NCBI RefSeq assembly: GCF_933775445.1 | Contig: NC_065877.1 | Coordinates: forward strand, 7,812,001-7,876,000 | DNA from: Argentina anserina | Lineage: Eukaryota > Streptophyta > Magnoliopsida > Rosales > Rosaceae | DNA: 64,000 nucleotides | Direction of reading: 5' to 3' | Shown here: piece after piece, positions 24,336-36,514 of the stretch | How positions within the stretch are numbered: the first letter of the stretch is position 1 | Layout: every line of letters starts with the position of its first letter | Notes under the pieces: model-generated | The model's input: only the letters and a program-made list of their open reading frames with translations | What the model was told of the DNA's origin: nothing | Databases searched by the model: none | Program-made: the position numbers and the translations under genes

Positions 24336-27300
24336 ATCCAATTGTTGTGTACTTAATTTGTTTTTTCCGTTTGTGAACTGTACTGTTACTTGGTCACTGG
24401 TTAATTAGTATTCTTCATTTATACCTGTATCAAAAACAAAATTAATTATCAAACTTCGTTAGACTTAACAAACAGTATTCTTCTTACTGCAGGTTAACAT
24501 GATAAGGCATGCAATACCAAGCTTACTGAGTTTACTTTGATCAATACTAATGGTATTTCAAACTTAACTACTAGTGCAATACTTAATTACTCAATGATTA
24601 CAAGTTATTTGTAGGAAATTTTAAAACTGTTCCAGGAGAATTATTATTATACCATTTTGCGTGTTTTAGCCTTAATAGGTTTCATGTTATAGATAGATTC
24701 ACATCTCTGTAATAAATTAGGACTCTAAATCCTACATGATTGTAGTTATGTAATGCATATATATATATGCTCAATTATCATCAATAAAGTGTTACGTTCT
24801 GTTCCATTACATCGTTATTATTATCGTTTCGTTCATCCTTAAAACAAAAACAGGTTAATTTCACATAGTACTTTTAAAAGAGATCTTTCAACGCTACAAG
24901 ATACTTATATAGTCACCGTCGTTTGATTTTTTAGCAGAAATAAAATAAGGAAACCTTTCAATTAAGTCTTAACCATAGATTTATTCCAAGCTATATCCCC
25001 CCATCCCGGCACCAAATCAAACATGTCGAATCTCATCCCAAAGTCCACTATATCGAATGCCTTCATTCTCCAATCCATATGAGTTATGGTTCCATATATA
25101 GTGAGTAAACTATAGGTTCCCTAACCTAATTTGTGACTAAATCTTTCAAAAAATGGGTTAGGGAGCCTATAGTTTGACACTGGCTAGATCGATAGTTCCT
25201 GTCAAGTGGAGCACGTCTTACTTTTCCACTTAGTCGGGTCATTACACCGATTACCCTAATTCAAAACTAAAGTAAAACCCTTACGTATGTACTAATCGGG
25301 TGATTAGACACATTAGTAGACGTTTAGGGTCTTTTACGTACAGTTTAGTATTTTACTAGTAATTACCCGCAATGGACAGGAGCTTCATTAGTAAAAGCGA
25401 CCAAAATTTAATCGTATTCGAACACGTGCCAGTGCTTAATGACATAGTCAAGGTTAGCTTGACAAAATTGATCATCCAAGATTAGGCGAAAATCCGTAGT
25501 AATCCAAGTGAAATAATAATTAATGGTGGATTAAGGGTCCTAATCAAATGTCCCAGATCTGAACAAACATAGGCTAATACCGTATGGTATAGTTTAAGCT
25601 CTTAATTATAATAAGATTTAAAGCCAATGCTTGTCAGCAATGTGTCCAGGAAGAGTTAAAAAGTTGGGTCTTTGTGGCCTTCACACAGTGGCTGGGGAGA
25701 TTTGATAGATCAAGCCTATAAACCTAACCCAACATGCTGGAATGGAATTTAATTTAAAACGATATTGGCTTGGTCAAGTTCACCCTAAGGGAGGCAGAGA
25801 TGGTGTTTTTAGAGTATGTATATAATAACCAAACCACCATGATTGAGAGGAATTCATAAACAATGGCTTCACAATTAGAAATAAAATCGAGCGAAAGTTT
25901 TATTAGAAGAACAAAAGACGAGAGAAGACGATTAAGATGAATAGCACGAGACAACAAAAATAAACTTAAATATATGCATATATTCAAGAAAACAAATGTT
26001 AATGCTTAATTAACTGTTCAGTTAACATTAGTCATCAAATGCCAAGTTTTACAGAAGTAGAGAGATGATGAAGAATAAGAGTGCTTTTGGATACAGATAG
26101 AGTCATTTGCCATAGAAGAGTACCCACGACACAAATTGGACAAAGATTTTCAATGTAGTGTCAGAAGGGTCTAGAATTAAACCATGATATAATACATATA
26201 TAACAACCGATCACAACTTGACAACAAACTTGAGAATGATCAACTGACTCTTCTGGCCCCAACGTGGCTACGCTCATGATCGAGAGCACCATGAAATCAA
26301 CACGAAAATTAACATCTATTGAATAATTTGTTATGTCAGGTGCTAACCGGAATTTATAAAAAAATTTACGTAGGTTTTTAATTGATACATGAAAATTAAT
26401 AATATTATTTATCATATATTTTAATAATAAAAAAGTAATTGAATCATCTTATTTAATTTATTATTTCAAATTGATATTTTCCTGAAATAAATACATAAAT
26501 AATGGATTGACGAAAAATAAAAAAACATTTATATTTGCTATTTTAAAATAGGCAAGTTGAGACTTCTCTTGTTTTTTTTCTTTCTTTTTTTCACTCTCGA
26601 CCAAATAATTTTTCGTGTTTATTTTACTATTTAGTGAGTTTCAAATCAATGAATAAAAAAAGAAACAATATCATTAATTATTAATTTATGAGTGAAAGAT
26701 AAAATTAATTTGAGAAAATGAATTATGTAATTATTAAGAATTTTTTGAGTTATTTATAATAATTGAATAAAAGTAGAATTGGAAAGATATTAATGGATAA
26801 TAGATTGACTTGATATGTAATAATGATATATTGATTATGGGCATTTTCGAAAAAGTATAGAAGTCTAAATATCATTTTAAATATCTGTAAAACTAAAAAT
26901 AAGGTTTACTAAATGAGAATATCCAAATACTGTTTTTGAAAGTATGAATAGAAGCTCATTTAGTGAAAAAGGGAAAAAGGGAGTATAATCAATAGGAACC
27001 TGATGCCATCAGCTTGAGCTGTTTCTTTTGGAACTTGTTTATACAATAAGAGAATTTAACGCAAACTGGAAGAGGATGATCGAATGCAGCTAGCTAGTTT
27101 AATTAGTTTGTTTGGTTAATTAGATATGACCTGGACCATCCTCATGGTTGATCATGCTTTCATTATTAAGTCATAGAAGAGATTATGTTTTGAATATAGA
27201 AAAATAAAGATCAAAATGTAGTTTTTTTAGAATCATATGCACATTAATATATATCTAATGGTTTGTTCATGCAAATGTTCCGTAGTATTGGTAGTAAACT

Positions 27301-28685
27301 GCTGATGAGGTGAACAGGATTGCACCATCATATTTGTGAAACTAGCTAGTTAAGAATAACTCTTTCTGTACTAATTAATTCATCTAATTGCAGAAGAATA
27401 GCTTTGCTCTTTTGTGTTTTCATATATACATTTTCAGACAGAATGATCTCCAAACAAATATATAGAAATATAACAGTAGTCGATCATTCATATTATTTGA
27501 TAATCTAATTACAAGCATATCTTCTAATATATATGACAAAGTCGTACGTACTATGTCAATCATATAAGTTAAATGTCCACTACAAAAAAAATCCATATAA
27601 GGCCATCTGTATGAAACCCTTTGTTCTCAATATGACAAGAGAAGAAGGTAAAAAGAAAAGATGTGTGTATTGTCTTATTAATGAGATTTTCCGGTCATGA
27701 GAGTAGCTTGATCCTGTATTTCAACTTGCAACAGCAGTCATTACACATATACACACATCTTTTATAACATATAATTAAGTCGCCATCCAATTTCGACTGT
27801 CTGATCTGAAGCAATCTTTTGAGTCCTAAGATATAATATTTCAACCGAAAAATGTGGAAATAAAACTATAATACTGAGGGCCTCTGTATATATACACATA
27901 TTTAACTGGACACGTTGTCAAAATTTACATGAGAACACCTTTTTGACGAGCGCAATAGCAAGTCCTCGCCATTATGCAGAAAGCTAAAATCATATCTGAG
28001 TTGTAGAGTACAGCCAATTAGTCCTGCAGGTGTTTATTCTTAATTAGAACCTTCCATGTCAAAGTGATTCTATTAAGCGACTTTTGGGGGATTTGGGCTC
28101 AATGCTTCCAAATTACGTGATGTTAACAAACAATAATGACCAAGATAAACATGATAACAAAGCATATGTCATGAGGTTACATTTTATAGCTAGCTGGTAA
28201 ATAGCTTAGTTATGCATGCTTACGTTATTATCATGCGCTTGGTACGCTAAGCCAGGTATAAATTAGTTCATCAGATTGCAATTGGAACTGAAAGCAGTCT
28301 GATTAATTGTCTCTGTCAAAAACACATTTTCAGATATATAATTTTTTTAACGGAATAGTATATATAGATACTAGTATGTATACTAGAGAAAACGAACCAA
28401 CAACGAAGTAACTTCTATTAGCTTTAATTACCACTAACATGATAAGAAAAACAACCGAAGGATGCACAATAATAGATAATTTATGAATTCTGAGGGTCGC
28501 AATTAATAAATTATAATTAGAATACTCCGGAAGGTGAAAACCAACGAATCAAAACAATATAGCGGTTGCTGAGGAGATAAAATAGACAGCTTGAGTAGTA
28601 ATCAAAATCTTAAGATCAGAGATGGCAAATACTAAACGCAGTCACACACTGTGACGCACTATATGAGAGCGAGAGAAGAAGAAGC
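24336..28685. other. AT-rich intergenic region; no gene seen
   Basis: About 4.3 kb without a frame longer than about 84 codons, and nothing I recognise. (AT)n runs and a short hairpin (separate entry) are the only structures noted. Confidence 0.5.
25107..25175. repeat. Short inverted repeat (hairpin)
   Basis: Arms of about 21 nt, AAACTATAGGTTCCCTAACC and, inverted, AAACTATAGGCTCCCTAACC, separated by a loop of about 27 nt. It could be a tiny foldback element or a hairpin-RNA precursor relic. Confidence 0.75.
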
Positions 28686-28689
28686 AAGT

Positions 28690-29190
28690 TAAAGAGGCAG
28701 TGTCGGAGCCAGAAATTTGATTTTATTGGTGCACAAAAAAATATTAATACACTAGTTTCTAAAATTAAGAAGTTTATATATATGATCTTTATTTCCTATA
28801 ATGACATTTTCTCTATTGAAAAGGAAAGAGAAAAATGGTGATTCGATTTCTCCCTTAAGGACAATTTATTTATAGGTCTATCATTTAAAATTTTGTGGCT
28901 TATTATTTAAAATTTGATAAACAAAAATCTTGTTAAAAATTGATGTAAAGTTACTGTAAGATAAACTATAATTTTATAAACTCAAGGGGAAATTAATTTT
29001 TTATTTATAAATAATAACTTTATTATTGAACCCCAATTGAAACTTGAAAGCATGAAAAGAAGAAAAACACAAAAATGATGTACTTGCTGGGATTTGAACC
29101 GTGGAGCTGTAGGAAACTAGATAAGAAAAAAAAACACAAGGCTCTCAACCCACTACAACAAGTTAATAACTGCATGAAGTCCTAACAAAT
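28690..29190. other. Probable degenerate transposon remnant
   Basis: Contains the phrase GTCGGAGCCAGAAATTTGA and, at about 29089-29105, GGGATTTGAACC, the complement of a tRNA T-arm-like box. Both often occur in plant non-coding transposon sequence. No ends or target duplication found, so the class is open. Confidence 0.3.
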
Positions 29191-29639
29191 TAGAAAAATA
29201 TATATACTATTTTCCACCTTAAATTATAAAAAAGTCACCACTTATTTTCTATTTATAAAAAAGTCATCTTAATTAACTAGAAATTATAAAATAGTCACTT
29301 TTTCGAACTGTTTTGCCCTTTCTTTTTCATCTTTTTATTTTTTTCCTTCCTCTTCTAGTTCTGGCCATAACTTTGTCGTTCGACGATGGATTTGAGAGTG
29401 GTTGGTACCATTGGAAAAATCTCTCTCCCCTCTTTCATTTGATATCATACCCATTCCGAACCGACCACAGTACAAGGCATATCAACCCTCACAGGGGTTA
29501 TCGCGGTCAATGACGGTGCTCTAAGCAATTTCGGTGAAATTTGAGATCAATGTTCTTTAATTATAGTTATTCTCTTCATTTTGAGCATACTCATACCAAT
29601 CTCCTTTGATTTTGAATATAATTTCACATATTTAGACAT

Positions 29640-30190
29640 TTCCTCTCGGCATGTCACACATGATGTTACACTACATATCACACCTGCTGTCACACATTTT
29701 GTCACACATGTTGTCACACAACCTATCACACTACATGTCACACCCCCGGTCACACTACTTATCACACTACATATCACACTAACTGTCACACCTAATGTCA
29801 CAATACCTGTCACACCCGATGTCACACTACCTATTACACCCGCTGTCACACTACCTATTACACCCGTTGCCACACTAATTATCACACCCCATGCATACTA
29901 CCTCTCACACTATCTGTCACACCCGATGTCACACTGTTTTATGTGAGTATATTGTGACAAGATGAAGAAGAAGAAGAATGACTAGAAATAACGAACTTTG
30001 TCCACTGTTATGTGATCTTGAATTTCACATATTTTATCATTTATCTCATCATATCACAGTATCTGTCACACTACATGTCACACTACCTATCACACTATCT
30101 GTCATAACACAAAATTAGTGTGACAGATAGTATGACATGTAAACTAATTATCACACTACCAACCACACTATTTGTCACACCAACATTGTT
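29640..30190. repeat. Degenerate TCACAC minisatellite, period about 12 bp
   Basis: A near-continuous array at 29647-29937 and a second block at 30050-30190 consist of units like TCACACTACCTA, each keeping TCACAC with a variable 6-bp spacer. Because 12 is a multiple of three, both strands stay open and translate into V/I-T-x-x repeats. This explains the long frames here; I do not think they are genes. Confidence 0.85.
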
Positions 30191-30339
30191 TTGTGTCAGG
30201 TGGTATGATTTTTAACGATAAAAAGATAGAAATTGTAAACTATCTCGAAAAGCTTCAGCAGTGGGGCGAGAATTAAGACTGGTGGCTAATTAATTTGATT
30301 TGGAGATGGAATTCTACTTTGGGCACCTAAGCATTTTCA

Positions 30340-30830
30340 CAATTCTCAGCATCGGCGCCCTCAGAGATGGAGTACCGTTGACGTCTTCCTCTTCTCCAGT
30401 CAACTCAACTAGATTTGCCTACACGACCACCTCCAATCACTCACGTCCCTCCTTAACAACGCTAAGATCGTGACTGCTCGCCGGTCGGTGTCTCACCGTC
30501 ACTACTCTCCTGGCCGATGATGTCGTCTCCCTCAATAACGTCATCCTCGTGGCATCGTCAATTATTAATGGGTCTTTGATCATCTTCAAAAGCAAGAAGT
30601 TGGCAGTGAGGCGGTGGAGGTCGATCGTGCGTCCTCACCAAGGCCAGCGCACCTACAGACGAAGTTGATGAGATTTGGTGACAAGGCAGAGGTTGGGCAT
30701 GGGGCCGATCTCACAGAGGACGGAGAGCTTGTCAGTGTAGAAAAACTCAGCGGTAATCGGGTGAAAACGTCATCGGAGTTGGTGGCACATGTAGAGAGAG
30801 AGAGAGTAATGGAAAATTATAATTTTTTAA
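30340..30830. other. GC-richer exon-like block beside the minisatellite
   Basis: Composition shifts to coding-like GC content, with frames broken by stops. I do not recognise a protein. Inverted short motifs like ATAAAATAGTC occur near 29286 and 30897, so block and minisatellite could be the inside of one mobile element; this is weakly supported. Confidence 0.3.
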
Positions 30831-30906
30831 AATTTTAAGAACAACAGTATAATAAATGTTTTAAACTGACTATTTTCTTATTTCATGTGTTAAAATAGAC
30901 TATTTT

Positions 30907-31588
30907 ATTAGAAGCCCTTATAATATGTATGAATCTGTGAGAGCCAGGTACGTTCTAACGTGGATCCGCCTTTGCAGATAGGGTTAAGCCGTCATATATA
31001 GTACCGGCCACTGAATTAACATGATGAATCTGATCTATGATTATAAGGTTCTAATTAAGTTTGACTGACCAGCAGTAGGTTATAGTAGCCAAAAAGGTGG
31101 TGTCAAGTGAGGTACCCGAATGGTCAACACGTACGTTTGATCAATTAGGTTTGAATCACCAAGGTCTAGAGTTTTCTAGATGTCTCAAGTTTTTAAGCTC
31201 CATTGTATCTATCCAAATTAGGGCACCCCTAATTAAGTACATGACTCTATCTAATTGGATAAGCCTTTGGCCTACTCTCTGCGCGCATGCTTGCTTACAT
31301 TGAGTAGAAGATATATTTCTATCTTTCTAATTGGTTAGTCATGATATGGAGTCAGTAAGGAAGATGCAAAACATAGAAAATGGACAACAATGATCGATTA
31401 TGTTGCAAGTTTTGAGATGATCGAATGAATAGATCGAATGGTGGAATTAGGACGTACACCTTATGTCTGATCGACTAGTTAAAAAAAAAAGAATAACCTA
31501 ATATAGACGTTTAGTAGCTCCGATGTCAGATTTAATTACTATAATATCAAGCTCTCATGAAGTACACATACAGAGTTGTAAACGTGTA
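30907..31588. other. Intergenic; no gene seen
   Basis: AT-rich DNA with one short open frame at 31097-31303 that resembles nothing I know. Confidence 0.45.
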
Positions 31589-31596
31589 ATGACAAT

Positions 31597-32281
31597 ATGG
31601 GTGGACTCGGTTCCATCAGTTCGGTTTAAAAGCACTAATCGAAAACTGAAACTGAGGTCTCGGTTTTGTATTTCTCAAAATTAAAATCGGAAGAAATATC
31701 TATTAACTACAATTTTCGGTTAACTTATACTTCAGTTCAATTTGGTTCGATTTCGGTTACATAACCTATCATTTGTAATAACTTTTCACGCTTAACTTAA
31801 AATAAAAGTTAAAATCAAAGTAAAGTAGTAAGCTACAAGTTCAGTTACTTCAAATTAGTAAATAAGTAAACTAAATTGCGATAAATTAGAAACAAAAAAT
31901 AAAATCAACAAAGTTACGATAGAATATTAACCAAAACGTAATATTTAATGAGTTAAAAATGGTAAATAATTAAGTTAGACATTTCGAGGTCGTACTCATG
32001 TAAAATCATAAATATCGTATGTAACTCTTAATTAATAAAAACATGACGTACATTTATTACTATATTAAATATTAATAATTAAATACATATATGTCGATTC
32101 GGTTCAATTCGGTTTGATCGGTTTTTTACACAGACGAAACCGCAAACCGAAACCGAACAATTCAGTTTGATGTTAAAACCGGAAGTGATAAATCAGTTTT
32201 GTTCATTTCAATTTCTCAGTGTCAGTTCGATACGATTCTAGTCGGTTTACGATTTTTTGGTATCTAAAAGTCCACCGCTAA
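31597..32281. mobile_element. hAT-type non-autonomous element
   Basis: Flanked by a perfect 8-bp repeat ATGACAAT at 31589-31596 and 32282-32289. Termini share the inverted core GGTGGACT. The interior is rich in CGGTT/AACCG-type repeats, a common feature of plant hAT derivatives. 685 bp, no ORF. Confidence 0.75.
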
Positions 32282-32289
32282 ATGACAAT

Positions 32290-32876
32290 CCAAACCCGTA
32301 GTTTTGGTGGAGAGGTTGGTATTATTCAAGAGACAAGTCGGAGAAAAGTTGGCACAATTACTTTAGGTCAAACTAGCTCGGAGAGGATCGAATGATCGAC
32401 ACAAATTGGATTGATGATCATGATCTAAAAGCTAAAGCCAAACGGACGTTATTATTAGAGTTGAGTGGCCTAATCATTAGACTCACAAGCTAGTATACAC
32501 AAAGGGGGTCACCCTAGTTAACATGCATGTTAGTGTACTCTGAGCTGATTTGATGCTCTTCTTAGAGACTAATAGTATGTAGCATGCAATTGATGCAACT
32601 TACAAATCATATAGCATTCTAAGAAAAAAAAGTTGTAAATCATATAGAAGCCGGATTCATGATTAGCTTTATACAAGCATACCGATCATTATTCTTGTCA
32701 ACAAGTTCATTATTACTCGTATGTATATATTACAGATTCAGTATATCAATATATATAGTAGTCAGTAGACCTAGTTAGTATAAATTAGAGAATTCATTAA
32801 TTGTACTTGTGTTCAAAACACGTCGACCTTTTGGTCTTTAAGTATTGTTCTGAGTTCATACCTTCATGGCGAGTTT
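32290..32876. other. Intergenic; no gene seen
   Basis: About 0.6 kb of AT-rich sequence without open frames or repeats worth naming. Confidence 0.45.
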
Positions 32877-33273
32877 GGTTGCGTTTGGGGGGGCTTATAA
32901 GCTCCTTCACTTATAAGCAAAGGTGAATGTGGTGTTTGGTAAACACCTTAATAACCAACTTGTCTTATAAGCCGCGTCTTTTTGTAGGCAAAAAACATAA
33001 GTAACTCAGACCCTCCTTTTACTTATAAGTCGTGCGGTACTGTAGCGATAGTTTAATGAACTTTTGGAAATACCAATGGGTACCCCTGTGAGCTTCAAGG
33101 AATTACGACCTACCTTGTTTGATCACCACCTCCCTGTCTTTCTCCTTCTCTCTCTCTCCGCACATCACCACCTCCACCTTTGTACTCCACGATGGCCAAC
33201 GTCAAGTTTGGTAAGTATTTGTTTAATTTCTGTATCAAGAAACCTGAAATCAAATTGTGTGTTGATTTGGGTT

Positions 33274-33430
33274 GGAGAAGAAGCAAAACAAAGAAGATGA
33301 AGAAGAAGAAGAAGAAGAAGAGCAAAGAGAGCAACAATGGAGAAGAAGCAAAACAAAGAAGATGAAGAAGAAGAAGAAGAAGAAGAGCAAAGAGAGCAAC
33401 AATGGAGAAGAAGCAAAACAAAGAAGACGA
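33274..33430 (+). repeat. 65-bp tandem repeat, about 2.4 copies
   Basis: Units start GGAGAAGAAGCAAAACAAAG at 33274, 33339 and 33404 and contain (GAA)n, ending with GAGCAACAAT. Since 65 is not a multiple of three, the duplication shifts frame between copies. It lies at the 5' end of the captured synthetase exon and encodes its Glu/Lys-rich N-terminus. Confidence 0.88.
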
Positions 33431-33439
33431 AGAAGAAGA

Positions 33440-33829
33440 AAAGCAGCAGGTTGTGAATCCATGGAAGGTCGAGGCCAAGGAAAGCGGAAAAATCAACTAC
33501 GACAAGCTCATCGAGTAGTTCGGCTGCCAGAGAATCGATCCATCTCTCGTCGACCGCGTCCGCCGCCTCACCTCACGCCCTCCCCACGTCTTCCTCCGCC
33601 GCGACGTCTTCTTCGCCCACCGGTTAGCTTTCTCTCAACAGATTCGGCTCGAAATTCGAAAGCTTCTTAGGGTTTTGGAAATTGAATCTGTCATGTGTTT
33701 GATTTACAGGGACTTGAATGAGATTTTGGATGCGTATGAAAGAGGGGAGAAGTTTTATCTCTACACTGGGAAATGGCCTTCCTCTGAGGCCTTGCATTTA
33801 GGGTACTTGATTCTGTTCATGTTCACAAA
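33440..33829 (+). pseudogene. Captured fragment of cytosolic tryptophanyl-tRNA synthetase gene
   Basis: Exon 1 (to 33622) encodes VVNPWKVEAKESGKINYDKL and then, after an in-frame TAG at 33516-33518, FGCQRIDPSLVDRVRR up to the HR of the next block. The GT donor and AG acceptor of the following intron are intact. Exon 2 (33710-33829) continues DLNEILDAYERGEKFYLYTG, then PSSEALHLGYL, the HxGH-type class I signature region in which the second His appears as Tyr, and stops at FTK before an intron donor. The rest of the synthetase is missing. It cannot make an enzyme. Confidence 0.9.
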
Positions 33830-34119
33830 GTAAGGCTCTAATTGAATTTCAACTCCATTATTTTTGAATTTCGATTGGGAGTGTTTGTTTGGGTGATATG
33901 CTTTGTCTGATTTTTTGATTGTCGATTTAGGCTGTAGGTGTTAATAGATGGATGGTACTTTCAATCTGTCGAGCACTTTTATGATCCTTGGTGTTATTCT
34001 TTTTTGTAATGTTTTGGATTTTCTATGGCCAGCATGTTGTGAAGTGAAGTTTTTTATGGAGAGTTTTAGGTGATTTGATGATAACCGGCTGTGTGATTTT
34101 GTTTGCAGATTTTGGTTTG

Positions 34120-35222
34120 TGGGTTCAGATTGCAGAATTCGACTCTGGTGAGCTACACAGAAATACGTCCAAAGAAGAAGGATGTTAAGCTTAACAAATT
34201 TTGGATGACAATTTTTGAAGGTTTGTTTATAGCTATGGATTGGATCGCAGCAGCAACATTTTCTCATACAACTAGTATTCTTGTTTTTGGGTTTGTTAAG
34301 TATGTTCATATATTAGAAGGATTCAATATGGAGTTTTTGCCCGAGAACTCTGGAACTAGGTGTTATTGTATTGGTATTTCTTGGTTTATTTTCATATTGA
34401 CAAGGATTGAAATGCTGTGTTACAGACAGAAGACTCTGGGACATCGTACTCAATGCAGCCAATGCAACAAGATCCATGGATAGTTCTGTGGAGACTGTTT
34501 GTACATGAGGTAAATTCTACTCTTTGAAAGCAGGAACAATTTTGTCAAAATTGTTATGATGTTGTCACTACTTTCATTTATATATTTCGCTGCCTCCCTC
34601 ACTTAAGCACATGCTTGATCATTGATTTTGAAAATTTTATTAGGTACCATTTGACCATCTAGGTTGGTATAGATAAAATCTCCATTTATTTAAATGCATA
34701 ATAATCTTTAGCATTGCAGCCATAGTTTTTTTGATACAAACCTTATATGCCGTCCTCCAATTTATGTAACATACAAACTATATGAAGCTTATGCTTCAAT
34801 TTGCAAGATTGACTTCAGTTTAACAAACTCATCATAACATATGGTTAAGCAACTTTTCCAGTAAAGAAGCCAAATTAAGAACTGGTGAACATATTCATAT
34901 TTTATTTGAGTTGGATGGTTTACAGAATTTCATTTGAGTTTCACATCTGGTAGATAACATATCATGAGTGTATCCCTGATGAAGCAGATATGGGGAGCAT
35001 GTGCTTGAGGCCATTGAGAATCCAAAGTGGATCTGCCCTGTGTGTCGTGGAATTTGCAATCGTAGTTTCTGTCGAACAGCAAAAGGATGGTCTCCCACTG
35101 GCCTTCTCTACAGGAAGGTTGCTTATGAAGATGAGATAAGGATGAAGTTCACAGTAGATTTAGCTGATGCTGCAGGAAACCAAGTTTTTGTGCATGTAAC
35201 TTGTGGTTTCCAAACATTCTGA
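34120..35222 (+). pseudogene. Captured fragment of a CDCA7-like zinc-finger gene
   Basis: Three blocks in order. About 34124-34190 encodes RLQNSTLVSYTEIRPKKKDV, like the basic region of plant CDCA7 proteins. 34420-34511 encodes RQKTLGHRTQCSQCNKIHG, an in-frame TAG at 34481-34483, then FCGDCLYM with a GT donor. 34990-35222 encodes YGEHVLEAIENPKWICPVCR and GICNRSFCR, the CxxC-rich zf-4CXXC_R1 domain, then about 33 residues I do not recognise before TGA. Introns are kept. CDCA7 proteins bind chromatin and work with HELLS/DDM1-type remodellers in DNA methylation. This copy is partial and interrupted. Confidence 0.87.
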
Positions 35223-36000
35223 ATTCTGTCCAAGTTCTATGATGGCCCAGTGAAATTGTAGTACATGATATTTGACACTAGTAGTGATTTAATGAGCATT
35301 TACCATATGGTGGTAAATTTCGCATGGTCATGATGCACGGGAAAATGAAGCAATAAGAAATGAAATCACTCAAAGTTTGATGAGTGCGCGTATAACATCA
35401 AATTATTTGATGCAAATGAAATATATATTTTGTTATTTAGTTTTGTAATTTAGTTGAATGTGTTAAAGATATTTTTAATATTATTTGTGTCAATGACAAA
35501 TGTGTTTTGTTATTAAGTATAAGAAAACATAGAACATTTATTAATTTTACTTGAAGTCAATGAGAAAGTAAAAATTAAAATACTAATGAAAAAGGGTATT
35601 GATAGATAAAAAAAGAAATTAAAAATTCATATTGTATTTGCAAAGAATCAAGAAAGAAAATATACTCTTGGAAAATAAAATAAAAATTTAAATTATTTGG
35701 TGTCCAAAATTGTCATTATACAAACACAAAGCATAAGCCAGTTTAAGTTTACCAAACACTCTGCACAACTTATGTCACTATAAGTCACTTAAAAAAGTCA
35801 GTTTACCAAACAGTCAGCTACTTAACTTATCAGAAACTTATTCTCAGAAATAAGTATAAGTCAACTTATCTTATAAGTCACAGCTGCGCCAAACACACCC
35901 TTTAGTCACTACTTAATAAGCTCCAAACCGCGGTGTTCGTCATCCACCCTTCTGATTAAAACTACTCCATATAAAAATGACTTAATATATATATATATGC

Positions 36001-36390
36001 AGAGTAAAACTTCACTATGAAATTACATAGTGAAGTTCCAATTTTGACACATTTTTCGGTCAAATTATTTCACCATAAGCGATTCAATATTTAGATATGT
36101 TATTCAATATCATCTCTACAAAGTTTCATCTAATTTGACAATGGTTTGAGCTTTCAAAATTGAGATTTACACGAATGGTTCACGTTGAACATTTTTAATT
36201 CATTCATTGATTTAATCTAATTTCAATACCTGAACGATGTCCGAATTAAATGAAATTTTGTAGAAATGATCTTGAATATCATACCTAAATATTGAACCGC
36301 TTATGGTGAAAAAATTTAACCGAAAAGTGTGCTAAAACTGGAAATTCACTCTGTAATTTTAGAGTGAAGCTTCACTCTGGATAGAGACTG
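36001..36390. mobile_element. Palindromic MITE, copy A
   Basis: About 390 bp, 80-90% similar by eye to 40060-40459. Inverted arms carry AGAGTGAAGCTTCACTCT-type nested palindromes, TTCGGTCAAATT and AAGCGATTCAATATTTAG. The left end appears slightly truncated or diverged. Confidence 0.85.
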
Positions 36391-36514
36391 ATATATATAT
36401 ATATATACACACACACCAGATATACGTACGTACAAATGGTGGATCTGGCTTCCACAAGTGAAATTTATGTCCACAAGTGAAATTTATGTCTAGAATTCTT
36501 ACGAAATACCTTTA

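Larger units (their letters stand above)
32877..35900 (+). mobile_element. Chimeric DNA transposon carrying fragments of two host genes (Pack-type)
   Basis: The left end begins GGTTGCGTTTGG and the right end, complemented, begins GGGTGTGTTTGG. Both are followed by several subterminal CTTATAAG/ACTTATA motifs and a shared GTGTTTGGTAAAC. Such subterminal repeats are typical of DNA transposons. Between them lie, in the same orientation, tryptophanyl-tRNA synthetase exons and CDCA7 exons with their introns, so capture was at DNA level. No transposase is present. I found no convincing target duplication, so family assignment (hAT, Mutator or other) is open and the ends may be a few bases off. Confidence 0.72.

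Noticed and set aside
29085..29110. tRNA-like T-arm box on the minus strand
   Set aside because: No cloverleaf, anticodon arm or acceptor stem can be built around it.
29647..29937. Regularly spaced repeats, considered as a CRISPR-like array
   Set aside because: The conserved part is only about six bases, spacers are as short as the repeats, and this is plant nuclear DNA.
29547..29946. Long frames on both strands made of V/I-T-x-x repeats
   Set aside because: They follow from the 12-bp TCACAC minisatellite, whose period keeps all frames open; no gene context.
33110..33496. Minus-strand Leu/Ser/Phe-rich frames
   Set aside because: Antisense of the (GAA)n-rich tandem repeat in the captured synthetase exon.
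34103..34483. 126-codon plus-strand frame taken as one protein
   Set aside because: It runs through an intron of the captured CDCA7 fragment; only its two ends are exon-derived.
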